Assembly: GCA_031422495.1 (NCBI GenBank)
Contig: JANPLX010000146.1
Span: 1-8,437, forward strand
Direction of reading: 5' to 3'
DNA from: Aalborgiella sp031422495
Lineage (GTDB): Bacteria > Pseudomonadota > Gammaproteobacteria > Burkholderiales > Burkholderiaceae_C
Length of the DNA: 8,437 bases
The translations under genes and the position numbers were made by a program. Positions 1 through 6,042 of the stretch are shown one piece after another. Below the pieces are notes generated by a model. That model worked only from the letters and a program-made list of their open reading frames with translations, did not search any database and was not told where the DNA came from. Position 1 is the first letter of the stretch. Every line of letters begins with the position of its first letter.

Positions 1-855
1 ATCGCCAATTTGAATAAAACCAAAACTCTGGCTCATCCACAAAATCAATTCTTCAGACAGGCGGCTGATGTGCACCATGGCCAAGCTGGCAGCAGCGGTG
101 AACTCAATCGCAAAGTCTCTGTCACTCACAGCATCCAATGAGTTTTGGCAGACTTGAGGCATCCCTTTTACATCAACCATACCTAGTGTTTTAGCCACAC
201 GTTCACGGTCTAGCGGGTAGCTGGTGCCAGCCAAGGCCGCTGCGCCCAGCGGCAAATAATTCACACGGTGACGCACATCTTGCATACGTTCAGCGTCGCG
301 GCTAAACATTTCTACGTAGGCCAACATGTGGTGGCCAAAGCTGACGGGTTGGGCGACCTGCAAGTGGGTAAAGCCGGGCAGAATGACCTCGACGTTTTTC
401 TCGGCTATCGTCAACAAGGCTTTTTGCAGCTCGGTGAGCAAGTCGCCAATCAGGTCGATCTCACCGCGCAGCCACAGGCGCACGTCTGTGGCGACTTGGT
501 CGTTGCGGCTGCGGCCCGTGTGCAGGCGTTTGCCAGCGTCGCCTATCAAAGTGGTCAAGCGCGCTTCAATGTTGAGGTGCACGTCTTCTAAATCCAATTT
601 CCAATCAAAAGCGCCAGATTCGATTTCTGCACGGATTTGACCCAAGCCTTTTTGAATCGACTGATGGTCAACATCAGAAATAATCTTTTGCGCAGCTAGC
701 ATCTCCGCATGCGCCAAAGAGCCGGCAATATCGGCCTGCCACAGACGCTTGTCAAAAAACACACTGGAGGTGTAGCGTTTGACCAAGTCGCTCATGGGTT
801 CAGAAAACAGGGCAGACCAGGCTTGGGATTTTTTGTCGAGTTGATTGGTGGACAT
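1..855 (-). CDS. argH: Argininosuccinate lyase, N-terminal 285 residues (cut by window edge)
   Basis: This enzyme cleaves argininosuccinate to arginine and fumarate, the last step of arginine synthesis, and works as a cytosolic homotetramer of the fumarase/aspartase superfamily. Translating the minus strand from the ATG at 855-853 gives an open frame to the window edge. It carries the family block HTGRSRNDQ at residues 112-120 and the conserved PGFTHLQ block, with Thr163 and His164, in the expected places. The C-terminal part, including the GSSxMPxKxNP signature loop, would lie just beyond position 1; the visible end reads FGFIQIGD, which normally leads into that loop. The start is placed by the family-like N-terminus (MSTNQLDKKSQAWS). 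No strong Shine-Dalgarno is visible upstream. The gene is divergent from the histidine kinase, as in the argH-algZ-algR arrangement of Pseudomonas. Identification is firm; only the 3' end is missing. Confidence 0.97.
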   Translation of the reverse strand, partial: MSTNQLDKKSQAWSALFSEPMSDLVKRYTSSVFFDKRLWQADIAGSLAHAEMLAAQKIISDVDHQSIQKGLGQIRAEIESGAFDWKLDLEDVHLNIEARLTTLIGDAGKRLHTGRSRNDQVATDVRLWLRGEIDLIGDLLTELQKALLTIAEKNVEVILPGFTHLQVAQPVSFGHHMLAYVEMFSRDAERMQDVRHRVNYLPLGAAALAGTSYPLDRERVAKTLGMVDVKGMPQVCQNSLDAVSDRDFAIEFTAAASLAMVHISRLSEELILWMSQSFGFIQIGD

Positions 856-888
856 AGGAAAATGGCGTGTAAGTGACTAATTTCCTCT

Positions 889-917
889 ATTATCGGGCTG
901 TATCCGCTACTTTTAAC
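889..917 (-). promoter_or_regulatory. Possible sigma70-type promoter for argH
   Basis: Reading the minus strand, a GATAAT (revcomp of 889-894, five of six matches to TATAAT) lies 17 bases downstream of a GTTAAA (revcomp of 912-917, only three of six matches to TTGACA). It would start transcription about 25-30 bases before the argH ATG. Spacing is ideal but the -35 is weak, so this is a suggestion from consensus matching only. On the plus strand the same stretch contains TATTAT (888-893), which could serve the kinase gene, but I see no matching -35 for it. Confidence 0.3.
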
Positions 918-962
918 GCCTTTTTAAACCCATTTTTCAACGCATTTTTAGCCCCGTTTTTC
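915..962 (+). repeat. 24-bp direct tandem repeat, two imperfect units
   Basis: Units 915-938 and 939-962 are adjacent and match at 20 of 24 positions; each contains two T5 runs separated by a C-rich stretch. The unit length is a multiple of three, so if translation starts at the upstream GTG (873) the repeat encodes a duplicated Phe/Asn/Ala/Pro-rich octet (NAFLNPFF then NAFLAPFF). If translation starts at ATG 966, the repeat is an untranslated leader or spacer element between argH and the kinase gene. It may have arisen by slippage. Confidence 0.8.
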
Positions 963-965
963 AAG

Positions 966-1985
966 ATGTCGCCACCGCAAACCCGCCAGATTAGCAAATC
1001 CGTTTTGATTTTTGATGCCTGCCAGGTAGGTGTCGTTCTGCGTACGGTCTTGGTCGTTCAGGCGGTTTTGGCAGTTGGCGTGATGTTTTTTGAGAGCAGT
1101 TTCGTCGCTTGGGGTGCGACATTGGCTTTGGTGACGGGCGGTGCGTTGCCTGGCACTTTGCTGTGGTTGATCGTCACTTGCAGCCTCAGACATAGCCTTC
1201 AGCGCTTGCCACGCGCCTGGCAATATGTGGCTGGTATTGGTTTAGGTTCTTTAGCGGGTTTGTATGCTGTTTCCATGCTGATATTGGCAGCTGCCATATT
1301 AACCACGACAGCGCCCTGGTTGGCTAGCGGTTTTACTGGGTCATTGGTAGCTGCGGCATTGGTAGCAGCGCTTGAATGGCGCGCCAAGGGGCGAACGCCA
1401 GCGGCAACGACAGCAAAATTAGCCGAATTGCAATCGCGTATTCGTCCGCATTTTTTGTTCAACACACTGAACAGCGCCATCGCCTTAGTGCGGCAAGAGC
1501 CTGCGCGGGCTGAGGGTTTGCTGGAAGATTTGAGCGATTTGTTCAGGGCGGCGCTGGCAGAACATGGTGAATCTGTCACTTTGGCACAAGAAATTGAGTT
1601 GGCCAAAAACTACCTCTCGATAGAGCAAGTGCGTTTTGGCGATCGGCTTCAAGTGCAATGGCTGCTTGACCCTGCTGCCAACCTTGCCCAATTACCACCG
1701 CTGCTCTTACAACCCTTGGTAGAGAATGCTGTTCTTCACGGCGTAGAGCCCAACCCACTGGGCGCAAACATCGTTATCTCTACCAAGCGCGAGAGTAGCA
1801 AGGTGGTGGTAGAGATTAGCAATACCTTGCCCCTGGCGGGTACGTCGTCGCCTGCTACCAATGGCAACGGCATTGCGCTAAAAAATGTGCGCGACCGTTT
1901 AAGTCTGTTGCATGATATGGAAAGCTCGTTCCACGCTGGCGTTAAACATGACCACTACCTTGTCAGAATCGAACTGCCCGCATGA
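966..1985 (+). CDS. Membrane sensor histidine kinase, LytS/AlgZ (FimS) type
   Basis: This is a predicted inner-membrane sensor kinase that should phosphorylate the LytTR regulator encoded next. From the ATG at 966 the product has 339 residues. About four hydrophobic segments (roughly residues 22-42, 46-72, 87-113 and 117-136) form a compact membrane domain with no large periplasmic sensor. The His_kinase domain follows, with PHFLFN at 161-166 (phospho-acceptor His162), then an ATPase domain with the N box LVENAVLHG (Asn254) and the glycine box NGNGIALKNVRDRL (around 300-313). The start is uncertain: an in-frame GTG at 873 would add 31 residues through the tandem repeat. It has an AGGA 13 bases upstream, whereas ATG 966 has only a poor AAG. 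I prefer 966 because the conserved family block VLIFDACQVGVVLRTVL then falls near the N-terminus. The stop overlaps the next start as ATGA, implying coupled translation. The stimulus cannot be told from sequence. Confidence 0.93.
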   Translation: MSPPQTRQISKSVLIFDACQVGVVLRTVLVVQAVLAVGVMFFESSFVAWGATLALVTGGALPGTLLWLIVTCSLRHSLQRLPRAWQYVAGIGLGSLAGLYAVSMLILAAAILTTTAPWLASGFTGSLVAAALVAALEWRAKGRTPAATTAKLAELQSRIRPHFLFNTLNSAIALVRQEPARAEGLLEDLSDLFRAALAEHGESVTLAQEIELAKNYLSIEQVRFGDRLQVQWLLDPAANLAQLPPLLLQPLVENAVLHGVEPNPLGANIVISTKRESSKVVVEISNTLPLAGTSSPATNGNGIALKNVRDRLSLLHDMESSFHAGVKHDHYLVRIELPA

Positions 1986-2740
1986 ACAGTCTCACTATTT
2001 TGATAGTGGATGATGAACTGCTGGCTCGCAAAAGATTGCGTACCCTGCTGGGCGATTGCACTGAGCCAGCGGTCATTATCGGTGGCGAAGCCAAAAATTC
2101 TGCAGAAGCGCTTGCCTTGCTTGAACAGGTGCAATTCGACGCCGTGTTGCTTGATATACACATGCCGGGGGGCGACGGTTTGACGCTCGCGCGTCGCTTA
2201 AAAGATTTGCCGAACCAACCCGCCATCGTCTTCATCACTGCGCATGCCGAGCACGCTGTAGAAGCCTTTGAATTAACCGCAACCGACTATTTAACCAAGC
2301 CTGTTCGACTAGAAAGATTACAAAATTCGCTACAAAAAATAGAGCAATTTAGGCAATCAGTACGGTATCTAGATCCAGAAAATACTAAAAGCACAGCTAG
2401 TGAAATCCTAATTATTCAAGAGCGCGGCACGACTGAACGCATACCGCTCAACGAAGTGCTTTACCTCAAAGCCGAACTGAAGTACATCAGCGTTCGGACG
2501 GCTTTGAAAACGTATATTTTGGAAGGCAGTTTGAGCGAATTGGAAGCGCGCTATCCGGCTCATTTTTTACGAATTCACCGCAATGCATTGGTTGCAACGC
2601 ACGCGATTCGTGCGCTGGAAAAGCACTTTGACCCCGATGAAGGCGACGGCTGGGCGGTGCGGCTGACCAACATTGACGAGCTGCTGATGGTCTCGCGCAG
2701 ACAGTTGGCAGCGGTGAAAGAAGTGATTTCTAAAGCTTAA
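1982..2740 (+). CDS. LytTR-family response regulator, AlgR type
   Basis: This 252-residue cytosolic DNA-binding regulator is the likely partner of the overlapping kinase. The receiver domain (about 4-122) has the acidic pair Asp10/Asp11, the phospho-acceptor Asp58 in LLDIHMPG, Thr86, and Lys106 in the YLTKP motif, so all key residues are present. A short linker leads to a LytTR DNA-binding domain (about 141-250) with its signature FLRIHRNALV at 195-204. The start ATG lies inside the kinase stop (ATGA overlap) and no clear Shine-Dalgarno is visible, which fits translational coupling. Location beside argH plus the domain pair resembles AlgZ/AlgR of Pseudomonas, where AlgR controls alginate, twitching motility and virulence genes. 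Targets in this organism are unknown, and simple orthology of function should not be assumed. The gene ends nine bases from the convergent reductase gene. Confidence 0.95.
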   Translation: MNSLTILIVDDELLARKRLRTLLGDCTEPAVIIGGEAKNSAEALALLEQVQFDAVLLDIHMPGGDGLTLARRLKDLPNQPAIVFITAHAEHAVEAFELTATDYLTKPVRLERLQNSLQKIEQFRQSVRYLDPENTKSTASEILIIQERGTTERIPLNEVLYLKAELKYISVRTALKTYILEGSLSELEARYPAHFLRIHRNALVATHAIRALEKHFDPDEGDGWAVRLTNIDELLMVSRRQLAAVKEVISKA

Positions 2741-2758
2741 ACTTAAAACTCAAGCTTT
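2732..2758. terminator. Weak inverted repeat between convergent genes
   Basis: AAAGCTT (2732-2738) and AAGCTTT (2752-2758) can pair as a 7-bp stem with a 13-base loop. The repeat spans the 3' ends of the response regulator and reductase genes and includes both stop codons. The stem is AT-rich and no U-run follows on either strand, so it would be at best a weak bidirectional terminator. It may equally be a chance palindrome formed by similar C-terminal Lys-Ala codons. Confidence 0.25.
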
Positions 2759-3799
2759 GGCCTTATCCGCCTCGGTGATAAACGAGTCTGCATAAAACTC
2801 GTCTTCTGGCAATTTGCACAGCTTCACAAAATCAGCCTGCGCTGAATCGACCACAATCGGCGCACCGCAAGCATAGACTTGGTGTGCACTTAAATCAGGG
2901 AAGTCAGCCATCACCGCTTGATGCACAAAACCGGTTCGCCCTTCCCACTCATCCTCTGGCAAAGCGTTTGACACCACGGGCACGTAGCTCAAATTTGGCA
3001 TCGCGGCGAGTTGCGCATGCACCCAATCGTCCATGTACAAATCCGCGGGTCTGCGGCCACCCCAGTACAAAACAGCAGGTCGGTCAATGCCTTGGTGCTG
3101 CATGTGTTGAATGATCGCTTTGATAGGGGCAAAACCCGTGCCTGAAGCCAGCAAAATCATTGGTTTTTGCGAATCTTCACGCAGGTAAAAACTACCAAAC
3201 GGCCCTTCGATGCGCTGGATTTCTTTTTCTTTCATCACGCCAAACACATGGTCTGTAAATTTGCCACCTGGCATGTGACGAATATGCAGTTTCAGCGTTT
3301 TATTCTCGGCAGCGATATGCGGCGCAGATGCCATAGAGTAACTGCGTCGAGCACCATCACGCAATATGAATTCGATGTATTGCCCAGCCTTGTATTGCAA
3401 GGTGTCGCTAGCGGGAAGTTGAAGCTGAATCACCATCACATCGTGCGATTTTTTCTCCATAGACAGCACACGTGAAGGCATGCGCTTGATGGGGAAAGCA
3501 TCTGCCGATGTCACTTGACGCGACTCCAACACGATATCGCTTAGCGGTTTGCCGCAGCAGGTCAAAATATAGCCCGCAGCCTCTTCTTCAGCGCTTAAAG
3601 CTTTGGGCTGGTGCGGACCGTGAACGACTTTTCCTTCCAGCATCTTGCATTTGCACGAGCCGCAGGCGCCGTCCTTGCAACCATAGGGCATGGCGACGCC
3701 TTGGCGAATGCCAGCGGTCAAAATCGGCTCATCGGCTAAGACGGTAAAGCTGCGGTTGCTGGGTAAAACGGAGACATTAAAAGACAAAGCGGCTGACAT
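2750..3799 (-). CDS. 2Fe-2S/FAD/NAD(P)H oxidoreductase, CDP-6-deoxy-3,4-glucoseen reductase-like
   Basis: This 349-residue protein is a one-chain electron-transfer reductase of the ferredoxin-NADP reductase superfamily. An N-terminal plant-type ferredoxin domain carries the 2Fe-2S cysteines Cys41, Cys46 and Cys49, with Cys81 or Cys82 as the fourth. An FAD-binding barrel follows with the flavin motif RSYSMAS (152-158), then an NAD(P)-binding domain with LLASGTGFAPIKA (217-227) and YACGAP (309-314). The C-terminal FYADSF (335-340) is typical of the family. The usual database name comes from the AscD/E3 enzyme, which reduces a PMP-bound deoxysugar intermediate with the dehydrase E1. No E1 or other nucleotide-sugar gene is present here, so the physiological partner is unknown. 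Similar domain orders occur in oxygenase reductases and methane-monooxygenase component C. The ATG start has AGGA seven bases upstream. The gene is divergent from the SDR gene across 53 bases and convergent with the regulator. Confidence 0.9.
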   Translation of the reverse strand: MSAALSFNVSVLPSNRSFTVLADEPILTAGIRQGVAMPYGCKDGACGSCKCKMLEGKVVHGPHQPKALSAEEEAAGYILTCCGKPLSDIVLESRQVTSADAFPIKRMPSRVLSMEKKSHDVMVIQLQLPASDTLQYKAGQYIEFILRDGARRSYSMASAPHIAAENKTLKLHIRHMPGGKFTDHVFGVMKEKEIQRIEGPFGSFYLREDSQKPMILLASGTGFAPIKAIIQHMQHQGIDRPAVLYWGGRRPADLYMDDWVHAQLAAMPNLSYVPVVSNALPEDEWEGRTGFVHQAVMADFPDLSAHQVYACGAPIVVDSAQADFVKLCKLPEDEFYADSFITEADKAKA

Positions 3800-3806
3800 G
3801 TGGGTA

Positions 3807-3810
3807 TCCT
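3807..3810 (-). promoter_or_regulatory. Ribosome binding site of the 2Fe-2S/FAD reductase gene
   Basis: On the minus strand AGGA stands seven bases before the ATG at 3799-3797. This is good spacing and supports the chosen start. It lies in the 53-base divergent spacer, which also holds a small inverted repeat, AATTC-GA-GAATT (3822-3833). I could not find a convincing promoter for either gene in the spacer. Confidence 0.6.
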
Positions 3811-3852
3811 AGGGGGGTCTGAATTCGAGAATTTTTCTAAAGAACACCTATT

Positions 3853-4869
3853 TTGCCTGTAATTTCAAGTTATTCGACCCGCCTAGTCAGAAGACCCGCC
3901 ACCACGTACTGGAGCGCTGGTTTGGGCGCTCTGCCTGCGCGGTTTCGCAAACCACGGCTGTTGATTGTGGGTTGCGGTGATGTGGGACAGCGTGCTGCCA
4001 GCATTCTCAACGCCTACAAATCTAGTCAAGCTCAGCCTTTACGAGTTTTAGCGCTTACTTCTTCTGCAGAACGCATTCCTGCGTTGCGTGCGCAAGGCAT
4101 CGTTCCTTTGTTGGGCAACTTGGATCATGCGCCAAGCTTTAAGCGCATCGCCGGCTTAGCGACGCACATTTTGCACTTAGCGCCGCCGCCGTCTGAAGGT
4201 TGGAGCGACCCACGCACCTTGGCTCTAACCCGTACTTTGCGCCTACGTACTGCGCCCAGCGGCTTCATTTACGGCTCGACTAGCGGTGTCTATGGCGATT
4301 TAGCAGGCGGCAAAGCCAAAGAGACTTTGTCCACAGCGGCCCGAACACCACGTGCCACACGCCGCGTGAGTGCCGAGCAAACGGTGCGATTTTTAGGTCG
4401 CAGCTCTCTCAATACAAGCTTCATACGCACCTCCATCCTGCGCATTCCCGGCATTTATGCCCCGAATCGCGAAGGTGGCACTCCCAAAGGCCGCTTGCTC
4501 AAAGGCACACCCGTGCTGGCTGCTAAAGACGACGTCTACACCAACCACATCCATGCCGACGACCTGGCCCGCGCCTGCCTAGCCGCCCTGTGGCGCGGCA
4601 AAGCACAGCGCGTCTACAACGTCAACGACGACAGCCGCATGAAAATGGGCGACTATTTCGACTTCGCCGCCGACCTCTACAACCTTCCCCGCCCCCCCCG
4701 CGTCCCCCGCAGCACCGCGCAAGACCAGCTATCGCTGATGCTGCTGAGCTTCATGAGCGAGTCAAGGCAGATGGATAACGGGAGGATGAAACGGGAGTTG
4801 CGGTTGCAACTTCGGTATCCGACGGTGAAGACGGGGTTGACTGAGTCAACGCAGCCGAAGTTGTTTTGA
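3853..4869 (+). CDS. Atypical NAD(P)-binding epimerase/dehydratase-like (extended SDR, YeeZ-like) protein
   Basis: The 338-residue product has a Rossmann nucleotide-binding motif, LLIVGCGDVGQR (36-47), with Gly40, Gly42 and Gly45 in the GxGxxG pattern. It also has the SDR-type segments FIYGSTSGVYGD (138-149) and NHIHADDLARA (231-241), placing it among atypical extended SDR proteins such as YeeZ. The substrate is unknown. Where extended SDR enzymes carry YxxxK before an [AS]AE segment, this protein reads RATRR then VSAE (167-175), so both the catalytic Tyr and Lys appear to be replaced. The start is TTG at 3853, with an AAAGA nine bases upstream. A stop lies in frame at 3838 and no ATG or GTG occurs between, but a later start near residue 24 (TTG) is possible because the first 30 residues look unconserved. 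A run of eight C (4692-4699) lies within codons for the Pro-rich segment near residue 281; the frame continues through it into family-like sequence. Confidence 0.85.
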   Translation: MPVISSYSTRLVRRPATTYWSAGLGALPARFRKPRLLIVGCGDVGQRAASILNAYKSSQAQPLRVLALTSSAERIPALRAQGIVPLLGNLDHAPSFKRIAGLATHILHLAPPPSEGWSDPRTLALTRTLRLRTAPSGFIYGSTSGVYGDLAGGKAKETLSTAARTPRATRRVSAEQTVRFLGRSSLNTSFIRTSILRIPGIYAPNREGGTPKGRLLKGTPVLAAKDDVYTNHIHADDLARACLAALWRGKAQRVYNVNDDSRMKMGDYFDFAADLYNLPRPPRVPRSTAQDQLSLMLLSFMSESRQMDNGRMKRELRLQLRYPTVKTGLTESTQPKLF

Positions 4870-4879
4870 AATTTTGAAA
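4864..4879 (+). repeat. Perfect 8-bp tandem repeat at the SDR stop codon
   Basis: The octamer TTTTGAAA occurs twice in a row (4864-4871 and 4872-4879) and is followed by TTT. The first unit contains the TGA stop of the SDR gene (4867-4869). It may be a minor slippage duplication in the AT-rich region leading into the intergenic repeat; no function can be inferred. Confidence 0.6.
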
Positions 4880-4897
4880 TTTACAAAAGCGTATTTT

Positions 4898-4943
4898 GCT
4901 ATATTTTTAATAGCTATTTAGGCAACAAATACGCCGGCTAGAG
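4898..4943. repeat. Dispersed intergenic repeat, copy A
   Basis: The 45-base core 4899-4943 matches copy B (6453-6497) without gaps at 36 of 45 positions; the shared words include TTTAATAGCT, TTAGGCAA, AAATAC and GCTAGAG. Copy A contains a short perfect inverted repeat, GCTAT (4898-4902) with ATAGC (4910-4914). It also has a possible second hairpin pairing TAGC/GCTA and GGC/GCC across 4911-4940. It lies between the convergent ends of the SDR and S49 peptidase genes. The pattern resembles the TAGCT...GCTAGAG palindromic intergenic elements I recall as frequent in Comamonadaceae genomes, a recollection rather than a search result. Weaker similarity continues past the core towards the peptidase stop codon. 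Confidence 0.75.
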
Positions 4944-4968
4944 AGATTTATATTCTATTTCAGAGTAT

Positions 4969-5949
4969 TTACTGCACCGCGGGCATCGTCTTCAACGCTT
5001 TCACCGCCCCCTCACCCATCGCGGCACCAAAGCGCTTCGCTAATCGCTCAGCCACGTTGTCGCGCTTGGTGTAATCGACCAGCTCTGGCGCTTTGACAAC
5101 ATCGCGGGCGACGAAGTCTAGGGTGCCGATTTTGTCGGCCAAGCCTAGCTCAACTGCTTGTTGACCACTCCAAAACAGGCCCGTGAAAGTGTCTGGGGTT
5201 TCTTTGAGGCGCTCGCCACGGCCTTTTTTGACCACGGCGATGAACTGTTGGTGGATTTGATTCAGCATGCCCTGGGTAAAAATACGGTGCTTTTCAGTTT
5301 GTGGGCTGAACGGGTCCATAAAGCCTTTGTTTTCGCCAGCGGTCATCAAACGGCGCTCCACACCCAGCTTTTCCATCAAACCGGTAAAGCCAAAACCATC
5401 CATCAACACGCCAATGCTGCCGACGATGCTGGCTTTATCGACATAAATTTGGTCTGCAGCCACGGCGATGTAGTACGCGGCTGAGGCGCAGGTTTCCTCC
5501 ACCACGGCGTAGATTGGTTTTTTATGCAGTGCTTTGAGCCGGTAAATCTCGTCGTTAATCATGCCTGCCTGCACCGGACTGCCGCCTGGCGAGTTGATGA
5601 GCAAAACCACAGCTTTAGCGCCTTTGTCTTCAAACGCACTGCGTAAAGATGTCATGACCTGATCCGCACTGGTCTCGCCACCTGAGGCGATTTCGCCCTT
5701 GATTTCAATCACTGCCGTGTGTTCAATGCTGAAATCTTTGGTCGAAGCGCCATTGTGAAACACATTCCACGCCAAAAACACGAAAAATGCCAACCACGCC
5801 AGCCGTACAAACGTACGCCAGCGTCTAGCGGTTTGTTGTTCCGCCATGTAGCTCGTCGCCAGCTTTTCTAGCGATGAGCGCTCCCAATTCACGGGTGCAG
5901 TTGGAGTGGGCGTAGCGGATGGAAATTGCGGTTCGTTGGTGTCGTTCAT
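4969..5949 (-). CDS. S49 family membrane serine peptidase (SppA-type)
   Basis: This is a predicted inner-membrane peptidase of the signal-peptide-peptidase-A family, with a Ser/Lys catalytic dyad and its active domain outside the cytoplasm. From the ATG at 5949 the product has 326 residues. A polar, Pro/Thr-rich cytosolic N-terminus is followed by one hydrophobic anchor (about 48-64). The S49 domain shows LLINSPGGSPVQAG (about 116-129), the nucleophile region ETCASAAYYIA with Ser156, SIVGSIGVLMDGFG, and the lysine block TAGENKGFMDPFSP with Lys208. The short length matches the 36-kDa single-domain forms, not the double-length E. coli SppA. An upstream in-frame TTG (6015) would add 22 residues, but ATG 5949 has an AAAAGA eight bases upstream and is preferred. 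The residues after the catalytic serine are Ala-Ala where Gly-Gly is common. The gene follows the Rieske gene by 93 bases and is probably the last gene of the rluC cluster. Confidence 0.93.
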   Translation of the reverse strand: MNDTNEPQFPSATPTPTAPVNWERSSLEKLATSYMAEQQTARRWRTFVRLAWLAFFVFLAWNVFHNGASTKDFSIEHTAVIEIKGEIASGGETSADQVMTSLRSAFEDKGAKAVVLLINSPGGSPVQAGMINDEIYRLKALHKKPIYAVVEETCASAAYYIAVAADQIYVDKASIVGSIGVLMDGFGFTGLMEKLGVERRLMTAGENKGFMDPFSPQTEKHRIFTQGMLNQIHQQFIAVVKKGRGERLKETPDTFTGLFWSGQQAVELGLADKIGTLDFVARDVVKAPELVDYTKRDNVAERLAKRFGAAMGEGAVKALKTMPAVQ

Positions 5950-6042
5950 GGGGTATCTTTTATCTGCGGAAATGTGGATATTGCCACTAAATGGGTCAAA
6001 TTCGTCAAAATGCAAGCTGAGAGCGCTCTAATTCACAATGCC

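Noticed and set aside
268..640. Overlapping plus-strand open frames of about 105 codons opposite argH
   Set aside because: They are antisense to a firmly identified enzyme gene, have no recognisable motif and are explained by its codon bias.
1199..1606. Minus-strand open frame of 135 codons inside the kinase gene
   Set aside because: It lies fully antisense to the conserved kinase region with PHFLFN and shows no family features or ribosome site.
3167..3475. Plus-strand open frame of 102 codons opposite the reductase gene
   Set aside because: It covers the FAD-binding region of a well-conserved gene on the other strand, and its product looks like random low-complexity sequence.
3822..3833. 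Inverted repeat AATTC-GA-GAATT in the reductase/SDR spacer as an operator
   Set aside because: It is short and AT-rich, has no known regulator match and stands alone, so it may be chance.
5158..5484. Plus-strand open frame of 108 codons opposite the S49 peptidase gene
   Set aside because: It is antisense to the catalytic core, has no recognisable domain, and is best seen as a shadow.
5950..6015. N-terminal extension of the S49 peptidase from TTG 6015
   Set aside because: It would add 22 residues not typical of the family; ATG 5949 has better ribosome-site spacing and gives the normal short cytosolic tail before the membrane anchor.
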